NCBI RefSeq assembly: GCF_000812465.1
Contig: NZ_JWMA01000002.1
Location: 59,079-123,078, forward strand
Length of the DNA: 64,000 nt
Reading direction: 5' to 3'
DNA from: Cupriavidus sp. IDO
GTDB lineage: Bacteria; Pseudomonadota; Gammaproteobacteria; Burkholderiales; Burkholderiaceae
The position numbers were made by a program, and so were the translations under genes. Shown in pieces: positions 16,479 through 28,962 of this stretch; positions within the stretch are counted from its first letter, which is position 1, and each line of letters opens with the position of its first letter. Under the pieces are notes generated by a model. That model worked only from the letters and a program-made list of their open reading frames with translations, searched no databases and had not been told where the DNA came from.

Positions 16479-18083
16479 TCAGGCGAGTTGGTACCCGGCG
16501 GCAAGCTTGCGGAAGCTCTCAGTCTCGCTGGCCTGCCAGGCCGCATCGTGGCCCAGTTCCTCTGCCAGGATCGCCGCAACCTGCGGCGCGGCGGCGATTG
16601 CGGCGCTGGCATCCAGGAACAGCGCCCGGTTGCGCCTTGCCAGCACGTCTTCGACCCGCCGGGCCAGTTCGTGGCGCGCGGCGAAGCGCACATGGGCTTC
16701 GGTCAGCCCGGCCGTGGACGCGAGCACATTGGCATAGCCGGGCAGGGCCCGCAGCGCCGCCAGCTCGTTGCCGTAGTAGCGGTCGGGCGAGACCGAGTTG
16801 GGTGCCGGCAGATCCGCCGGCAGCCCGGTCGCACCGTGCAGCGCCAGCTCGGCGGTCACGCACGGGGCCGCGCGCAGCATCTGGCGCTGGATCGCGGTCT
16901 CGATGACATCCTCTGCCATCTTGCGGTAAGTCGTCCATTTGCCGCCGGTGACGGTGATGAGACCGGCCTTCGACACCACGATGGTGTGCTCGCGCGAGAG
17001 CGATGCCGTGGATGCCTCGCCGGTGGCCCTGACCAGCGGCCTCAGGCCGGCCCAGACGCTGGTCACGTCGGCGCGCGTAGGATCGCGCGCCAGGTAACGC
17101 GAAGCGGTTTCGAGGATGAAATCGACATCGTCGCCGGTGGGCTCGGGCTCCAGCGGCAGGTCCTGGCGGGGCGTGTCGGTGGTGCCGACGATGGTATGGC
17201 CGTTCCAGGGCACGATGAAGAGCACGCGGCCGTCGTCGGTCTTGGGGACCAGGATGGCGCGCTCGCCCGGCAGGAAGCTGCGCGGCAGTGTCAGGTGCAC
17301 GCCCTGGCTCGGCGCGACCATGGTGCGCGCGTGGCCGTCTTCCATCTGGCGGATGGCGTCGACCCATACGCCGGTGGCATTGATCACGCAGTCGGCGCGC
17401 AGCCGGAAGGTGGCATCGCCCAGCACATCCTGCACGGTGACGCCGCTGATCACGCCACCCTGCTGCGAGAGGCCGGTCACGCGCAGGTAGTTGATGGCCG
17501 TGCCGCCTACGTCGAACAGCGTGCGCATCAGCGCGATGGCCAGGCGGGCGTCGTCGAACTGCCCGTCGAAGTACAGGTTGCCGCCGCGCAGCGGCCGGCC
17601 GCCTACGTGCTCGGCCAGGGTCGGGGCGGCGGCCAGGACCTCGCGGTGGCTCAGCCAGCGGCTGCCGGACAGGTTGAGCTGGCCGGCCAGCATGTCGTAG
17701 AGCTTCAGCCCGATGCCGTAGAACGGCTGGTCGAACAACTGGTAGGCCGGCACGACAAAGCCCAGCGGCCACACCACATGCGGCGCATTGCGCGCGAGCA
17801 GGCCGCGTTCGTGCAGGGCTTCGCGCACCAGGCTGATATTGCCCTGCGCCAGGTAGCGCACGCCGCCGTGCACGAGCTTGGTGGCTTTGCTGGAAGTGCC
17901 CTTGGCAAAGTCTGCGGCCTCCACCAGCAAGGTGCGATAGCCGCGCGAAGCCGCATCCACGGCAGTGCCGAGGCCGGTGGCGCCGCCGCCAATGACGATC
18001 ACGTCCCAGCGCGGCTCGCGCTCCAGGCTGGCGAGCAAGGCGGCGCGCGAAGGTGGCTGGATCGGGGTGGGAACTCTCTGCAT
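16479..18083 (-). CDS. glpD: Glycerol-3-phosphate dehydrogenase, FAD-dependent, aerobic
   Basis: Oxidises glycerol-3-phosphate to dihydroxyacetone phosphate and passes electrons to the quinone pool at the membrane. The 534-residue protein has the N-terminal FAD site DVIVIGGGATGLGTAVDAA, the TSSKATKLVHGGVRYL motif of GlpD, and GGKWTTYRKMAEDVIE later. The C-terminal helical domain is complete. I used the ATG at 18081-18083; an in-frame TTG 15 nt upstream is possible. It lies 20 bp after the glpK stop on the same strand, so the two form an operon that completes glycerol catabolism with the ABC importer at 22.6-28.8 kb. Confidence 0.95.
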   Translation of the reverse strand: MQRVPTPIQPPSRAALLASLEREPRWDVIVIGGGATGLGTAVDAASRGYRTLLVEAADFAKGTSSKATKLVHGGVRYLAQGNISLVREALHERGLLARNAPHVVWPLGFVVPAYQLFDQPFYGIGLKLYDMLAGQLNLSGSRWLSHREVLAAAPTLAEHVGGRPLRGGNLYFDGQFDDARLAIALMRTLFDVGGTAINYLRVTGLSQQGGVISGVTVQDVLGDATFRLRADCVINATGVWVDAIRQMEDGHARTMVAPSQGVHLTLPRSFLPGERAILVPKTDDGRVLFIVPWNGHTIVGTTDTPRQDLPLEPEPTGDDVDFILETASRYLARDPTRADVTSVWAGLRPLVRATGEASTASLSREHTIVVSKAGLITVTGGKWTTYRKMAEDVIETAIQRQMLRAAPCVTAELALHGATGLPADLPAPNSVSPDRYYGNELAALRALPGYANVLASTAGLTEAHVRFAARHELARRVEDVLARRNRALFLDASAAIAAAPQVAAILAEELGHDAAWQASETESFRKLAAGYQLA

Positions 18084-18103
18084 GACGGATTCGGGCAATG
18101 GCT

Positions 18104-19651
18104 TCAGGCCGGCGTGTTGCCGGTGGATGGCGAACTGGTGCCGGCGTCGTCCTCGCGTGCCCAGTCGCGGGCGCGTGCCACGGCGCGGTGCCAGCGCGCC
18201 AGGCGGTGGGCGCGTTCGTCGGACGAAAGGTTAGGTTCGAAGCGCTGGTCTTCCTGCCATTGCTGCGTAATCTGGGCCGGCTCGCTCCAGTAGCCGGTGG
18301 CCAGACCGGCCAGGTAGGCCGCGCCAAGCGCGGTGGTTTCGGTGATGCGCGGCCGTACCACGGCGGTGCCGAGCAGGTCGGCCTGCATCTGCATCAGCAG
18401 GTCGCTGCGCGAGGCGCCGCCATCGACGCGCAACTCGGCCAGCGAGATGCCGGCGTCCTTCTGCATGGCATCGAGCACGTCCACGCTTTGCAGCGCGATG
18501 GACTCAAGCGCGGCACGCGCAATTTGCGGGCGACCAGTGCCGCGCGTCATGCCAACCAGCGTGCCGCGCGCGAACGGATCCCAGTGCGGCGCGCCGAGGC
18601 CGGCGAAGGCCGGTACCAGTACCACGCCGCCGGTATCGTCGCATTGGCGGGCCAGCGGCTCCACTTCCGGGGCGCTGTTGATGATCTTCAGGCCATCACG
18701 TAGCCACTGGATGGTGGCTCCCCCCATGAAAACACCGCCTTCCAGGCAGTATTGGGTTTGCCCGCCGATCTGCCAGCCGATGGTGGTCAGCAGCCGGTTT
18801 TGCGAGGTGACCGGCTGCGTGCCGGTATTCATCAGCAGGAAGCAGCCGGTCCCATAGGTATTCTTGGCCATGCCCGGCGACAGGCAGGCCTGGCCGAAGG
18901 TGGCGGCCTGCTGGTCGCCCGCGATGCCGGCGATGGGAATGGGTATGCCGAACAAGCGCGCGGCGGTGCGCGCGACCTCGCCGCTGGATGGCACCACTTC
19001 CGGCAGCACCTTGTGCGGGATGTCCAGCAGCGCCAGGAGCGCATCGTCCCACTCGAAGGTGTGGATATTGAACAGCATCGTGCGCGAGGCATTGGACACG
19101 TCGGTCACATGGCGCGCGCCATCGGTCAGCTGCCAGATCAGCCAGCTGTCCACGGTGCCGAAGGCCAGCTCGCCGCGCTGGGCCCGCTCGCGCGCGCCTT
19201 CGATGTTGTCCAGCATCCAGCGCAGCTTGGTGCCGGAGAAATAGGCATCGATGATCAGCCCGGTCTTCTCCCGGAACAGCTCGCCGTGGCCGGCGGCCTG
19301 CAGTGCCTCGCACATCGGCGCGGTGCGGCGGTCCTGCCAGACCAGCGCGCGGCCGACCGGCTCGCCGGTCTTGCGGTCCCACAGCACGGTCGTTTCGCGC
19401 TGGTTGGTGATGCCGATGGCGCTGAGCTGCGAGGCCGAGATCCCGGCATCGTTGAGCACCGCGTGGGCGACGGCCAGCTGCGATTGCCAGATTTCGTAGG
19501 GGTCGTGCTCCACATGACCCGGATGCGGATAATATTGGCGAAACTCGCGCTGGGCGAGCCGCACGACGTTGCCCGCGTGATCGAACAGGATGGCGCGCGA
19601 GCTGCTGGTGCCCTGGTCGAGCGCCAGTACATATTGAAGCGGCTGGTTCAT
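18104..19651 (-). CDS. glpK: Glycerol kinase
   Basis: Phosphorylates glycerol with ATP to glycerol-3-phosphate. The 515-residue FGGY-family protein starts [20 protein letters not shown], where the DQGTSSSR phosphate motif is diagnostic. The [19 protein letters not shown] segment and [19 protein letters not shown] motif are also present. The ATG at 19649-19651 was taken because family members begin just before the first beta strand. It is transcribed divergently from the Nudix gene across 68 bp. The gap contains TTCCGATAATCTCGTTCC, weakly similar to the GlpR-like half-sites seen upstream of glpS. Confidence 0.96.
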   Translation of the reverse strand: MNQPLQYVLALDQGTSSSRAILFDHAGNVVRLAQREFRQYYPHPGHVEHDPYEIWQSQLAVAHAVLNDAGISASQLSAIGITNQRETTVLWDRKTGEPVGRALVWQDRRTAPMCEALQAAGHGELFREKTGLIIDAYFSGTKLRWMLDNIEGARERAQRGELAFGTVDSWLIWQLTDGARHVTDVSNASRTMLFNIHTFEWDDALLALLDIPHKVLPEVVPSSGEVARTAARLFGIPIPIAGIAGDQQAATFGQACLSPGMAKNTYGTGCFLLMNTGTQPVTSQNRLLTTIGWQIGGQTQYCLEGGVFMGGATIQWLRDGLKIINSAPEVEPLARQCDDTGGVVLVPAFAGLGAPHWDPFARGTLVGMTRGTGRPQIARAALESIALQSVDVLDAMQKDAGISLAELRVDGGASRSDLLMQMQADLLGTAVVRPRITETTALGAAYLAGLATGYWSEPAQITQQWQEDQRFEPNLSSDERAHRLARWHRAVARARDWAREDDAGTSSPSTGNTPA

Positions 19652-19719
19652 GCCTTCAGTCCTGTAAATCTTTCCGATAATCTCGTTCCGGGCCGGCAAT
19701 ACCGGCTTCCGCTCACGAT

Positions 19720-20589
19720 ATGCCCGATATCGCTTCCCAGACCCCTAATCCTTCGGTTCCCGTTGACGTGCTGGCGGCCATAGCCGCGACGGTGGCCGAC
19801 CGCAGTCCGTTCGATCCGGCCGCGCACCTGCGGCTGACCGTCGAGGATCTCCAGGTCGGCTGGCTCTCCCGTGTGCATGCCGAGATCCTGCGGAGCATGG
19901 GCTCCGTGCTCGGCGTGGAAGGCGAGGGGGCCCGGGTCGAGCTGTTGCCCGGACGCACCGACTTCGCGGCGCGCAGCGCGGCACTGGAGGCGCTGGCGCG
20001 GCAACTGGCCGACGCCGGCCACGTGCGCGGATGGCGCAACGAGCTGTTCGCCGTCACGGCGGCGCGGGACGTGCCGGCCTTCGCCGTGATCGAGCGCGCC
20101 GCGGCGCGTTTCCTGGGACTGCTGACCTTTGCCTCGCATATGAACGGCATCATCGAAGGCGAGCGGACGATGTGGATCTCGCGCCGCAGCCAGTCCAAGG
20201 CAGTCGATCCCGGCATGTGGGACAACCTGGTGGCCGGAGGCATGCCGCACGGCAGCGATCCGCTCGAAACGCTGGTGCGTGAATGCGACGAGGAATCCGG
20301 CATTCCCGAAGCGCTGGCGCGGACCGCGCGGGCGCACGGCGTGATCGAGGTGCTGCGCGAAATCTCGGAGGGCGTGCAGTGGGAACACGTCTATGTCTAC
20401 GACCTGTTGCTGCCGCCCGGTTTCGTTCCGCACAACCGCGACGGCGAAGTGGCCGAGCATCGCCGCGTGGAACCATCCGCATTGCTTGATATCATGTCGG
20501 ACCGCGCCATGACGGTCGATGCCACCCTGGTGACGCTGGATGCCCTCCGCCGACGCGGCTGGGCGGCAGCCGAAGGCCGTCGCGTGTGA
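19720..20589 (+). CDS. Nudix hydrolase with N-terminal DUF4743 domain
   Basis: A 289-residue cytoplasmic protein. The first 120 residues form the DUF4743-type domain. The Nudix domain follows, with the box [23 protein letters not shown]; its REcxEExGI part is complete, while the first conserved Glu is Ser, as often seen in this subfamily. Related eukaryotic and bacterial proteins act on oxidised thiamine diphosphates, so a housekeeping role is possible (family knowledge, not shown here). It sits between glpK and purU, and its ATG at 19720 is divergent from glpK. Confidence 0.85.
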   Translation: MPDIASQTPNPSVPVDVLAAIAATVADRSPFDPAAHLRLTVEDLQVGWLSRVHAEILRSMGSVLGVEGEGARVELLPGRTDFAARSAALEALARQLADAGHVRGWRNELFAVTAARDVPAFAVIERAAARFLGLLTFASHMNGIIEGERTMWISRRSQSKAVDPGMWDNLVAGGMPHGSDPLETLVRECDEESGIPEALARTARAHGVIEVLREISEGVQWEHVYVYDLLLPPGFVPHNRDGEVAEHRRVEPSALLDIMSDRAMTVDATLVTLDALRRRGWAAAEGRRV

Positions 20590-20718
20590 GGTTTCGCACT
20601 GGTTTGTGCGGGAATTTCCGCCAGCGATTGCCCTGAAGCTCCCGCCAGGACGCATGTGCCGGGCCCTGATCCCGCACTCTCGCGTCTGCGCAGTGCCCAC
20701 CCGACAGAACAACCTACG

Positions 20719-21585
20719 ATGAGCAACCCCGGATTCATTCTCACCATTTCGTGCCCCGACCAGCCGGGCATCGTCCATGCCGTTTCGGGCCTGCTGTTCC
20801 AGCACGGCTGCAATATCGTCGACTCCGACCAGTATGGCGATGCATTCACCGGGCGTTTCTTCATGCGCGTGCATTTCAGCACGCCCGCCGGCGGTCCTGA
20901 CCTGGCGGCGCTGAAGACGGCGTTTGCGCCAGTCGGCGACCAGTTTTCGATGCAATGGGAGCTGTTCGACGCCTCGGTCAAGCCGCGCGTGATGATCATG
21001 GTGTCCAAAATCGGACACTGCCTCAACGACCTGCTGTTCCGTGCCAAGGTCGGCGGCTTGCCGGTCGAGATCGCGGCCATCGTGTCGAACCATCGCGACT
21101 TCTACCAGCTCGCCGCGTCGTACGACGTGCCGTTCTTCCACCTGCCGCTGATGAATGCGTCGGCCGAGCAGAAGGCCGCGCAGGAAGCCCGCGTGTTCGA
21201 GGTCGTGCGCGACCAGAATATCGACCTGGTGGTGCTGGCGCGCTACATGCAGGTACTGTCGCACGACCTGTGTACCAGGCTGGCCGGCCGCGCCATCAAT
21301 ATTCACCATTCGTTCCTGCCCAGTTTCAAGGGCGCCAAGCCGTATTACCAGGCGCATGACCGCGGCGTGAAGCTGATCGGCGCTACCGCGCATTATGTGA
21401 CGGCGGACCTGGACGAGGGCCCGATCATCGAGCAGGAGATCGAGCGCGTCGACCACAGCATGGATCCGGAGCAGCTCACCGCCGTGGGCCGCGACGTGGA
21501 ATGCGTCGCACTGGCGCGTGCCGTCAAATGGCACGCCGAGCATCGCATCCTGCTGAACGGCCACAAGACTGTCGTCTTCAAGTAA
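20719..21585 (+). CDS. purU: Formyltetrahydrofolate deformylase
   Basis: Hydrolyses 10-formyl-THF to formate and THF, balancing one-carbon pools. The 288-residue protein has an N-terminal ACT domain (FILTISCPDQPGIVHAVSG) and a C-terminal formyltransferase-like domain. The catalytic segment NIHHSFLPSFKGAKPYYQA contains the conserved Asn and His; the later GATAHYVTADLDEGPIIEQ contributes the Asp. The ATG at 20719 begins the ACT strand. It converges with glpR, with a palindromic repeat between the two stops. Confidence 0.95.
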   Translation: MSNPGFILTISCPDQPGIVHAVSGLLFQHGCNIVDSDQYGDAFTGRFFMRVHFSTPAGGPDLAALKTAFAPVGDQFSMQWELFDASVKPRVMIMVSKIGHCLNDLLFRAKVGGLPVEIAAIVSNHRDFYQLAASYDVPFFHLPLMNASAEQKAAQEARVFEVVRDQNIDLVVLARYMQVLSHDLCTRLAGRAINIHHSFLPSFKGAKPYYQAHDRGVKLIGATAHYVTADLDEGPIIEQEIERVDHSMDPEQLTAVGRDVECVALARAVKWHAEHRILLNGHKTVVFK

Positions 21586-21600
21586 CGCCATCACCTTGCC

Positions 21601-21662
21601 GTTCCCGCGCAGGCGGGAACGCTGCATCCTCAAAGGTGCCGGATCCCCGCCAACGCGGGGAT
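21601..21662. repeat. REP-like pair of palindromes
   Basis: GTTCCCGCGCAGGCGGGAAC (21601-21620) is a near-perfect palindrome. ATCCCCGC-CAAC-GCGGGGAT (21643-21662) is a second one. They are related in sequence (TTCCCGC / TCCCCGC) and lie between the convergent stops of purU and glpR. This resembles the tandem palindromic REP-type units common in intergenic regions of beta-proteobacteria. They may act as a two-way terminator or mRNA stabiliser. Confidence 0.65.
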
Positions 21663-21676
21663 GACTGGCAAGTGGA

Positions 21677-22447
21677 TCAGTCCCGGTCCGCGACCACACA
21701 GTTCACTCCGCTATCCGCCAGCATCTGCCCGAACGGCGCAATCAGCGCCTGGTCGGTGAACAGCCGGTCGATCTGCGACAGGTGGGCCAGTTCCACCATG
21801 GCCTGCCGGTTGAACTTGCTGGCGTCCGCCGCCAGCCAGATCTCGCGCGAATGCTCCATGATGGTTCGCGCCACCTTCACTTCCCGGAAGTCATAGTCGC
21901 GCAGCGTGCCGTCGGCCTCGATCCCTGAAATGCCGATCAGGCCGATATCCACCTTGAACTGGCGGATGAATTCCACCGTGGCTTCACCGACGATGCCGCG
22001 GTCGCGCGAGCGCAGCACGCCGCCGGCCACGATCACCTCGCAATCGGGGTTGTCGGCAAGGATGTTGGCCACGTTCAGGTTGTTGGTAATGACCCGCAAG
22101 CCTCGGTGATGCATCAGCGCGCGGGCGATCTCTTCCACGGTCGTGCCGATGTTCAGGATCAGCGAGCAGCCTTCGGGCACCGCGGCTGCCACGGCGCGTG
22201 CAATGCGCGCCTTGCCTTCGGCGTTGAGCACCTGGCGCTGCCGGTAGGCAATGTTTTCCGTGGTGGAGCCTTCGACCCGCACGCCGCCGTGAAAGCGCGC
22301 CAGCATGCCGTTGCCGGCCAGCAGGTTCACGTCGCGCCGGACGGTCTGCAGCGTCACGCCAAACTTCCTGGCGAGTTCATCGATGGAGGCGAAGCCTTGT
22401 GTGCGGACTTCTTCCAGGAGAGCGGTCTGGCGGGGATTGAGGGTCAT
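21677..22447 (-). CDS. glpR: DeoR-family repressor of glycerol genes
   Basis: A 256-residue transcription factor. The N-terminal winged helix contains ASIDELARKFGVTLQTVRRD, with the recognition helix LQTVRRDVNLL, then the wing FHGGV. The C-terminal sugar-phosphate sensing domain has ILNIGTTVEEIARAL and the motif VITNNLNVANIL. GlpR proteins are inactivated by glycerol-3-phosphate (family knowledge). It is divergent from the glycerol ABC operon, and the 158-bp gap contains repeated AAACGA/TTCGTTT sites, so it probably represses itself and glpS. The assignment as GlpR, not another DeoR, comes from this context. Confidence 0.9.
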   Translation of the reverse strand: MTLNPRQTALLEEVRTQGFASIDELARKFGVTLQTVRRDVNLLAGNGMLARFHGGVRVEGSTTENIAYRQRQVLNAEGKARIARAVAAAVPEGCSLILNIGTTVEEIARALMHHRGLRVITNNLNVANILADNPDCEVIVAGGVLRSRDRGIVGEATVEFIRQFKVDIGLIGISGIEADGTLRDYDFREVKVARTIMEHSREIWLAADASKFNRQAMVELAHLSQIDRLFTDQALIAPFGQMLADSGVNCVVADRD

Positions 22448-22469
22448 GCCGGGATTCTAGTTCAAACAG

Positions 22470-22537
22470 AAACGAAAACAAATGATGCGGTGCACGATTG
22501 TTTTGTGTTCGTTTCTTTGCTAAAACGAGCACGAAAC
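22470..22537. promoter_or_regulatory. Candidate GlpR operator cluster in the glpR-glpS gap
   Basis: AAACGAAA (22470-22477), GTTCGTTTC (22507-22515), AAACGAG (22523-22529) and CACGAAAC (22530-22537) lie in a short AT-rich stretch. The first two sites are inverted with respect to each other. The ACGAA/TTCGT core resembles the half-sites of DeoR/GlpR repressors. The position between divergent glpR and glpS supports it. Confidence 0.6.
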
Positions 22538-22605
22538 CAAGTCTTGTGCGCCTGCGTCGGAAGATCGACGGTGATGTAGAGAGCATATCGAACATTGGAG
22601 GCTGG

Positions 22606-23727
<1,122 letters not shown>

Positions 23728-23728
23728 G

Positions 23729-25708
<1,980 letters not shown>

Positions 25709-25716
<8 letters not shown>

Positions 25717-26530
25717 TACCCGATCCCGCAGCGTTCACTGGCGGACCGGCTTCCTGCTGGTCTATCTGCTGTTTGCCATCGTGCCGATCTACTGGATGGT
25801 GAACATGTCGTTCAAGACCAACGAGGAGATCGTCTCCACGCTGTCGCTGTGGCCGGCGGACTTCACGCTGGAGCACTACAAGACCATCTTCACCGATTCG
25901 TCGTGGTATTCGGGCTATATCAACTCTATGATCTACGTGGCAATGAACACAGTGATCTCGATCTCGGTGGCGCTGCCCGCGGCCTACGCCTTCTCGCGCT
26001 ACCAGTTCATCGGCGACAAGCATGTGTTCTTCTGGCTGCTGACCAACCGCATGACCCCGCCGGCGGTGTTCCTGCTGCCGTTCTTCCAGCTCTACAGCAC
26101 GATCGGGCTGATGGACTCCCATCTCGGCGTTGCGCTGGCGCACCTGGTCTTCAACGTGCCGCTGGCAGTGTGGATCCTGGAAGGCTTCATGTCGGGCGTG
26201 CCGCGCGAGATCGACGAGACGGCCTACGTCGACGGCTATTCCTTTCCGCGCTTCTTCCTCACGATCTTCCTGCCGCTGATCAAGGCCGGCGTGGGCGTGG
26301 CGGCGTTCTTCTGCTTCATGTTCAGCTGGGTCGAGCTGCTGCTGGCGCGCACGCTGACATCGGTCAACGCCAAGCCCATCGTGGCCACCATGACGCGTAC
26401 GGTGTCGGCCTCCGGGATGGACTGGGGCGTGCTGGCCGCGGCGGGCGTGCTGACCATCGTCCCGGGCGGCATCGTGATCTGGTTTGTGCGGCACTACATC
26501 GCGAAGGGCTTCGCGATGGGCCGCGTGTAG
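25709..26530 (+). CDS. glpQ: Glycerol ABC importer, permease subunit 2
   Basis: A 273-residue MalG-type permease with six predicted helices. The first is FLLVYLLFAIVPIYWMVNMSF and the EAA docking loop is IDETAYVDGYSFPRFFLTIFLPL. It pairs with GlpP to form the channel. Overlap with glpP is 8 bp. The name glpQ follows the Rhizobium glycerol operon and is not the periplasmic phosphodiesterase GlpQ of enterics. Confidence 0.9.
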
Positions 26531-26548
26531 TCCGGCAGGGGGAATGCA

Positions 26549-26857
26549 ATGCTGAACTGGATGGTCTGGACTACGCCGGTAGCGGTGTTCTTTGGCTGCA
26601 TCGTCATCATGCTGATCGGCATGACGATCTGGGAGACGCGCGCACCGGCGGTGCTGCGCAAGGGCTTCCTGCCGATCGCCACCACGCGCGGGGACCGGCT
26701 CTTCATCGGCCTGATGTGCGCCGCCTGGATCAACCTTGCGTGGGTGGGGCTGGGCGAAAAGATGGTCCAGTGGTTCTCGCTGGCGGAGGAGCCGTCGATC
26801 TGGATCAGCTTCGGGCTGTCGGCGCTTGTGCTGCTGCTGGTCATGCGCAAGGGGTAA
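26549..26857 (+). CDS. glpU: Small membrane protein of the glycerol importer (DUF2160)
   Basis: A 102-residue protein with three predicted membrane helices (VWTTPVAVFFGCIVIMLIG, LFIGLMCAAWINLAWVG, WISFGLSALVLLLVM) and an arginine-containing loop between the first two. The sequence and place between the permeases and the binding protein match GlpU/DUF2160. Its exact job in transport is not established. The TAA stop at 26855-26857 touches the left end of an imperfect inverted repeat. Confidence 0.88.
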   Translation: MLNWMVWTTPVAVFFGCIVIMLIGMTIWETRAPAVLRKGFLPIATTRGDRLFIGLMCAAWINLAWVGLGEKMVQWFSLAEEPSIWISFGLSALVLLLVMRKG

Positions 26858-26970
26858 GAGACGCTATCAAAATGATTCTGGCGTCGTTGCGCGGCCTTGC
26901 CGTACGAGTTGTACTGTCTGCGGCCGCGCGCCTAGCCAGAATCGCTTCGCTTCATTTTGATAGCGTCTCT
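26857..26970. repeat. 114-bp imperfect inverted repeat between glpU and glpV
   Basis: The left arm AGAGACGCTATCAAAATGA and the right arm TCATTTTGATAGCGTCTCT are perfect 19-bp complements. A second pair, ATTCTGGC / GCCAGAAT, lies inside, with about 9 extra bases on the right. The centre holds GCGTCGTTGCGCGGCC ... GCGGCCGCGCGCCTAGCC. It begins in the glpU stop codon and lies 96 bp before glpV, inside the operon. It belongs with the element at 33836-34001, which has a similar core but different arms. Confidence 0.85.
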
Positions 26971-27066
26971 AATCAGGACCATCGAATCATGGGACAGGCG
27001 GCTTGACCCTTCCCCGGGGCCGCAACCCAGATAACAGTCGGGGAGGGGACTCTTGAGGAGACACCG

Positions 27067-28809
27067 ATGAAAGTGCACGTGAAGTTGGGGATGACAGCCC
27101 TTGCCTGCGCGGCCGCGCTGGCGTGCGGGCATGCCGCGTGGGCCGGCGAGCCGGAAGCCAGGAAGTGGATCGACAACGAGTTCCAGCCCTCGTCGCTGGC
27201 CAAGGACAAGCAGGCGGCCGAGATGAAGTGGTTCATCGACGCGGCCGCCAAACTCAAGGCGAAGGGCGTCACGCAGATCAACGTGGTGTCCGAGACCATC
27301 ACCACCCACGAGTACGAATCGAAGACGCTCGCCAAGGCCTTCGAGGAAATCACCGGCATCAAGGTCAACCACGACATCATCCAGGAAGGCGACGTGGTGG
27401 AGAAACTGCAGACCTCGATGCAGTCCGGCAAGTCGATCTATGACGGCTGGATCTCGGATTCCGACCTGATCGGCACGCATTATCGCTACGGCGCCATCCT
27501 GCCGCTTACCGACTACATGGCAGGCGCGGGCAAGGAATGGACCAATCCGGGGCTGGACGTCAAGGACTTCATCGGCACCAAGTTCACCACCGCGCCGGAC
27601 GGCAAGCTCTATCAGCTGCCCGACCAGCAGTTCGCCAACCTGTACTGGTTCCGTGCCGACTGGTTCGCGCGCAAGGACCTGCAGGACAAGTTCAAGGCGA
27701 AGTATGGCTATGAGCTGGGCGTGCCGACCAACTGGTCGGCATACGAGGACATCGCCAACTTCTTCTCGAACGATGTGAAGGAGCTCGACGGCAAGAAGGT
27801 CTATGGCCACATGGACTACGGCAAGAAGGATCCATCGCTCGGCTGGCGCTTCACGGATGCCTGGCTGTCGATGGCCGGCACCGCCGACAAGGGGCTGCCC
27901 AACGGCATGCCAGTGGACGAGTGGGGCATCCGCGTGGCCGAGGACAAGTGCACGCCGGTGGGCGCTTCCGTTTCGCGCGGCGGCGCCACCAACAGCCCGG
28001 CGGCAGTCTACGCGCTGACCAAGTACATCGACTGGATGAAGAAGTTCGCGCCGCCGCAGGCAATGGGCATGACCTTCTCCGAGGCCGGCCCGGTGCCTGC
28101 GCAAGGCCAGGTCGCCCAGCAAATCTTCTGGTACACGGCGTTCACTGCCGACATGACCAAGAAGGGCCTGCCGGTGGTCAATGCCGATGGCTCGCCGAAG
28201 TGGCGCATGGCACCGTCGCCGTACGGCCCGTACTGGAAGCAGGGCATGCAGAACGGCTACCAGGACGTGGGCTCGTGGACCTTCTTCAAGAACACCGATC
28301 CCAACCGGCTGGCGGCGGCGTGGCTCTATGCGCAGTTCGTGACCTCCAAGACGGTTTCGCTGAAGAAGTCACTGGTCGGCCTGACCTTTATCCGCGACAG
28401 CGACATCCATCACGAGTACCTGACCAAGAACGCTGCCAAGTACGGCGGCCTGATCGAGTTCTACCGCAGCCCGGCCCGGGTGGCCTGGACGCCGACCGGG
28501 ACCAACGTGCCTGATTATCCGAAGCTCGCGCAGCTCTGGTGGAAGAACGTGGCCACCGCGGTGACCGGCGAGAAGACGCCGCAGGCGGCCATGGACAACC
28601 TGGCCGAAGAAATGGACCAGGTGATGGGGCGGCTGCAGCGTGCGGGCATGTCCAACTGCGCGCCAAAGCTCAATGCCAAGAGCGATCCCTCGAAGTGGCT
28701 GTCGGGCGACCATGCGCCGTGGAAGAAGCTGGCCGACGAGAAGCCGAAGGGCGAGACCATCGCCTATGACAAGCTGCTGCAGGCATGGAAGGAGGGCAAG
28801 GTGCGCTGA
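27067..28809 (+). CDS. glpV: Glycerol ABC importer, periplasmic binding protein
   Basis: A 580-residue family 1 extracellular binding protein. The signal peptide covers about residues 1-27 (MTALACAAALACGHAAWA). The two-lobe domain contains ETITTHEYESKTLAKAFEE near the start. It is much longer than most sugar-binding proteins (400-450), as known for this glycerol family. The ATG at 27067 follows GAGGAG. It is the last gene of the operon and is followed by a strong terminator. Placing the binding protein at the end is normal for glpSTPQUV. Confidence 0.9.
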   Translation: MKVHVKLGMTALACAAALACGHAAWAGEPEARKWIDNEFQPSSLAKDKQAAEMKWFIDAAAKLKAKGVTQINVVSETITTHEYESKTLAKAFEEITGIKVNHDIIQEGDVVEKLQTSMQSGKSIYDGWISDSDLIGTHYRYGAILPLTDYMAGAGKEWTNPGLDVKDFIGTKFTTAPDGKLYQLPDQQFANLYWFRADWFARKDLQDKFKAKYGYELGVPTNWSAYEDIANFFSNDVKELDGKKVYGHMDYGKKDPSLGWRFTDAWLSMAGTADKGLPNGMPVDEWGIRVAEDKCTPVGASVSRGGATNSPAAVYALTKYIDWMKKFAPPQAMGMTFSEAGPVPAQGQVAQQIFWYTAFTADMTKKGLPVVNADGSPKWRMAPSPYGPYWKQGMQNGYQDVGSWTFFKNTDPNRLAAAWLYAQFVTSKTVSLKKSLVGLTFIRDSDIHHEYLTKNAAKYGGLIEFYRSPARVAWTPTGTNVPDYPKLAQLWWKNVATAVTGEKTPQAAMDNLAEEMDQVMGRLQRAGMSNCAPKLNAKSDPSKWLSGDHAPWKKLADEKPKGETIAYDKLLQAWKEGKVR

Positions 28810-28838
28810 GGCACGGCTCCTCGGAGGATGTCTGCACG

Positions 28839-28864
28839 ACGGTGGCGCATGCGCCACCGTTTTT
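28839..28864 (+). terminator. Rho-independent terminator of the glycerol ABC operon
   Basis: ACGGTGGCG-CATG-CGCCACCGT (28839-28860) is a perfect stem followed by TTTT. It lies 29 bp after the glpV stop. Confidence 0.85.
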
Positions 28865-28962
28865 CCATCAGGCTCCGGCAGCAGACCAGGCGTCGTCTAT
28901 CCTGAAGCAGGACGTCAGCCTGCTCTGCCTTGCGGGTTGCGTCCAAGCCGCAGGAGCCAGCC

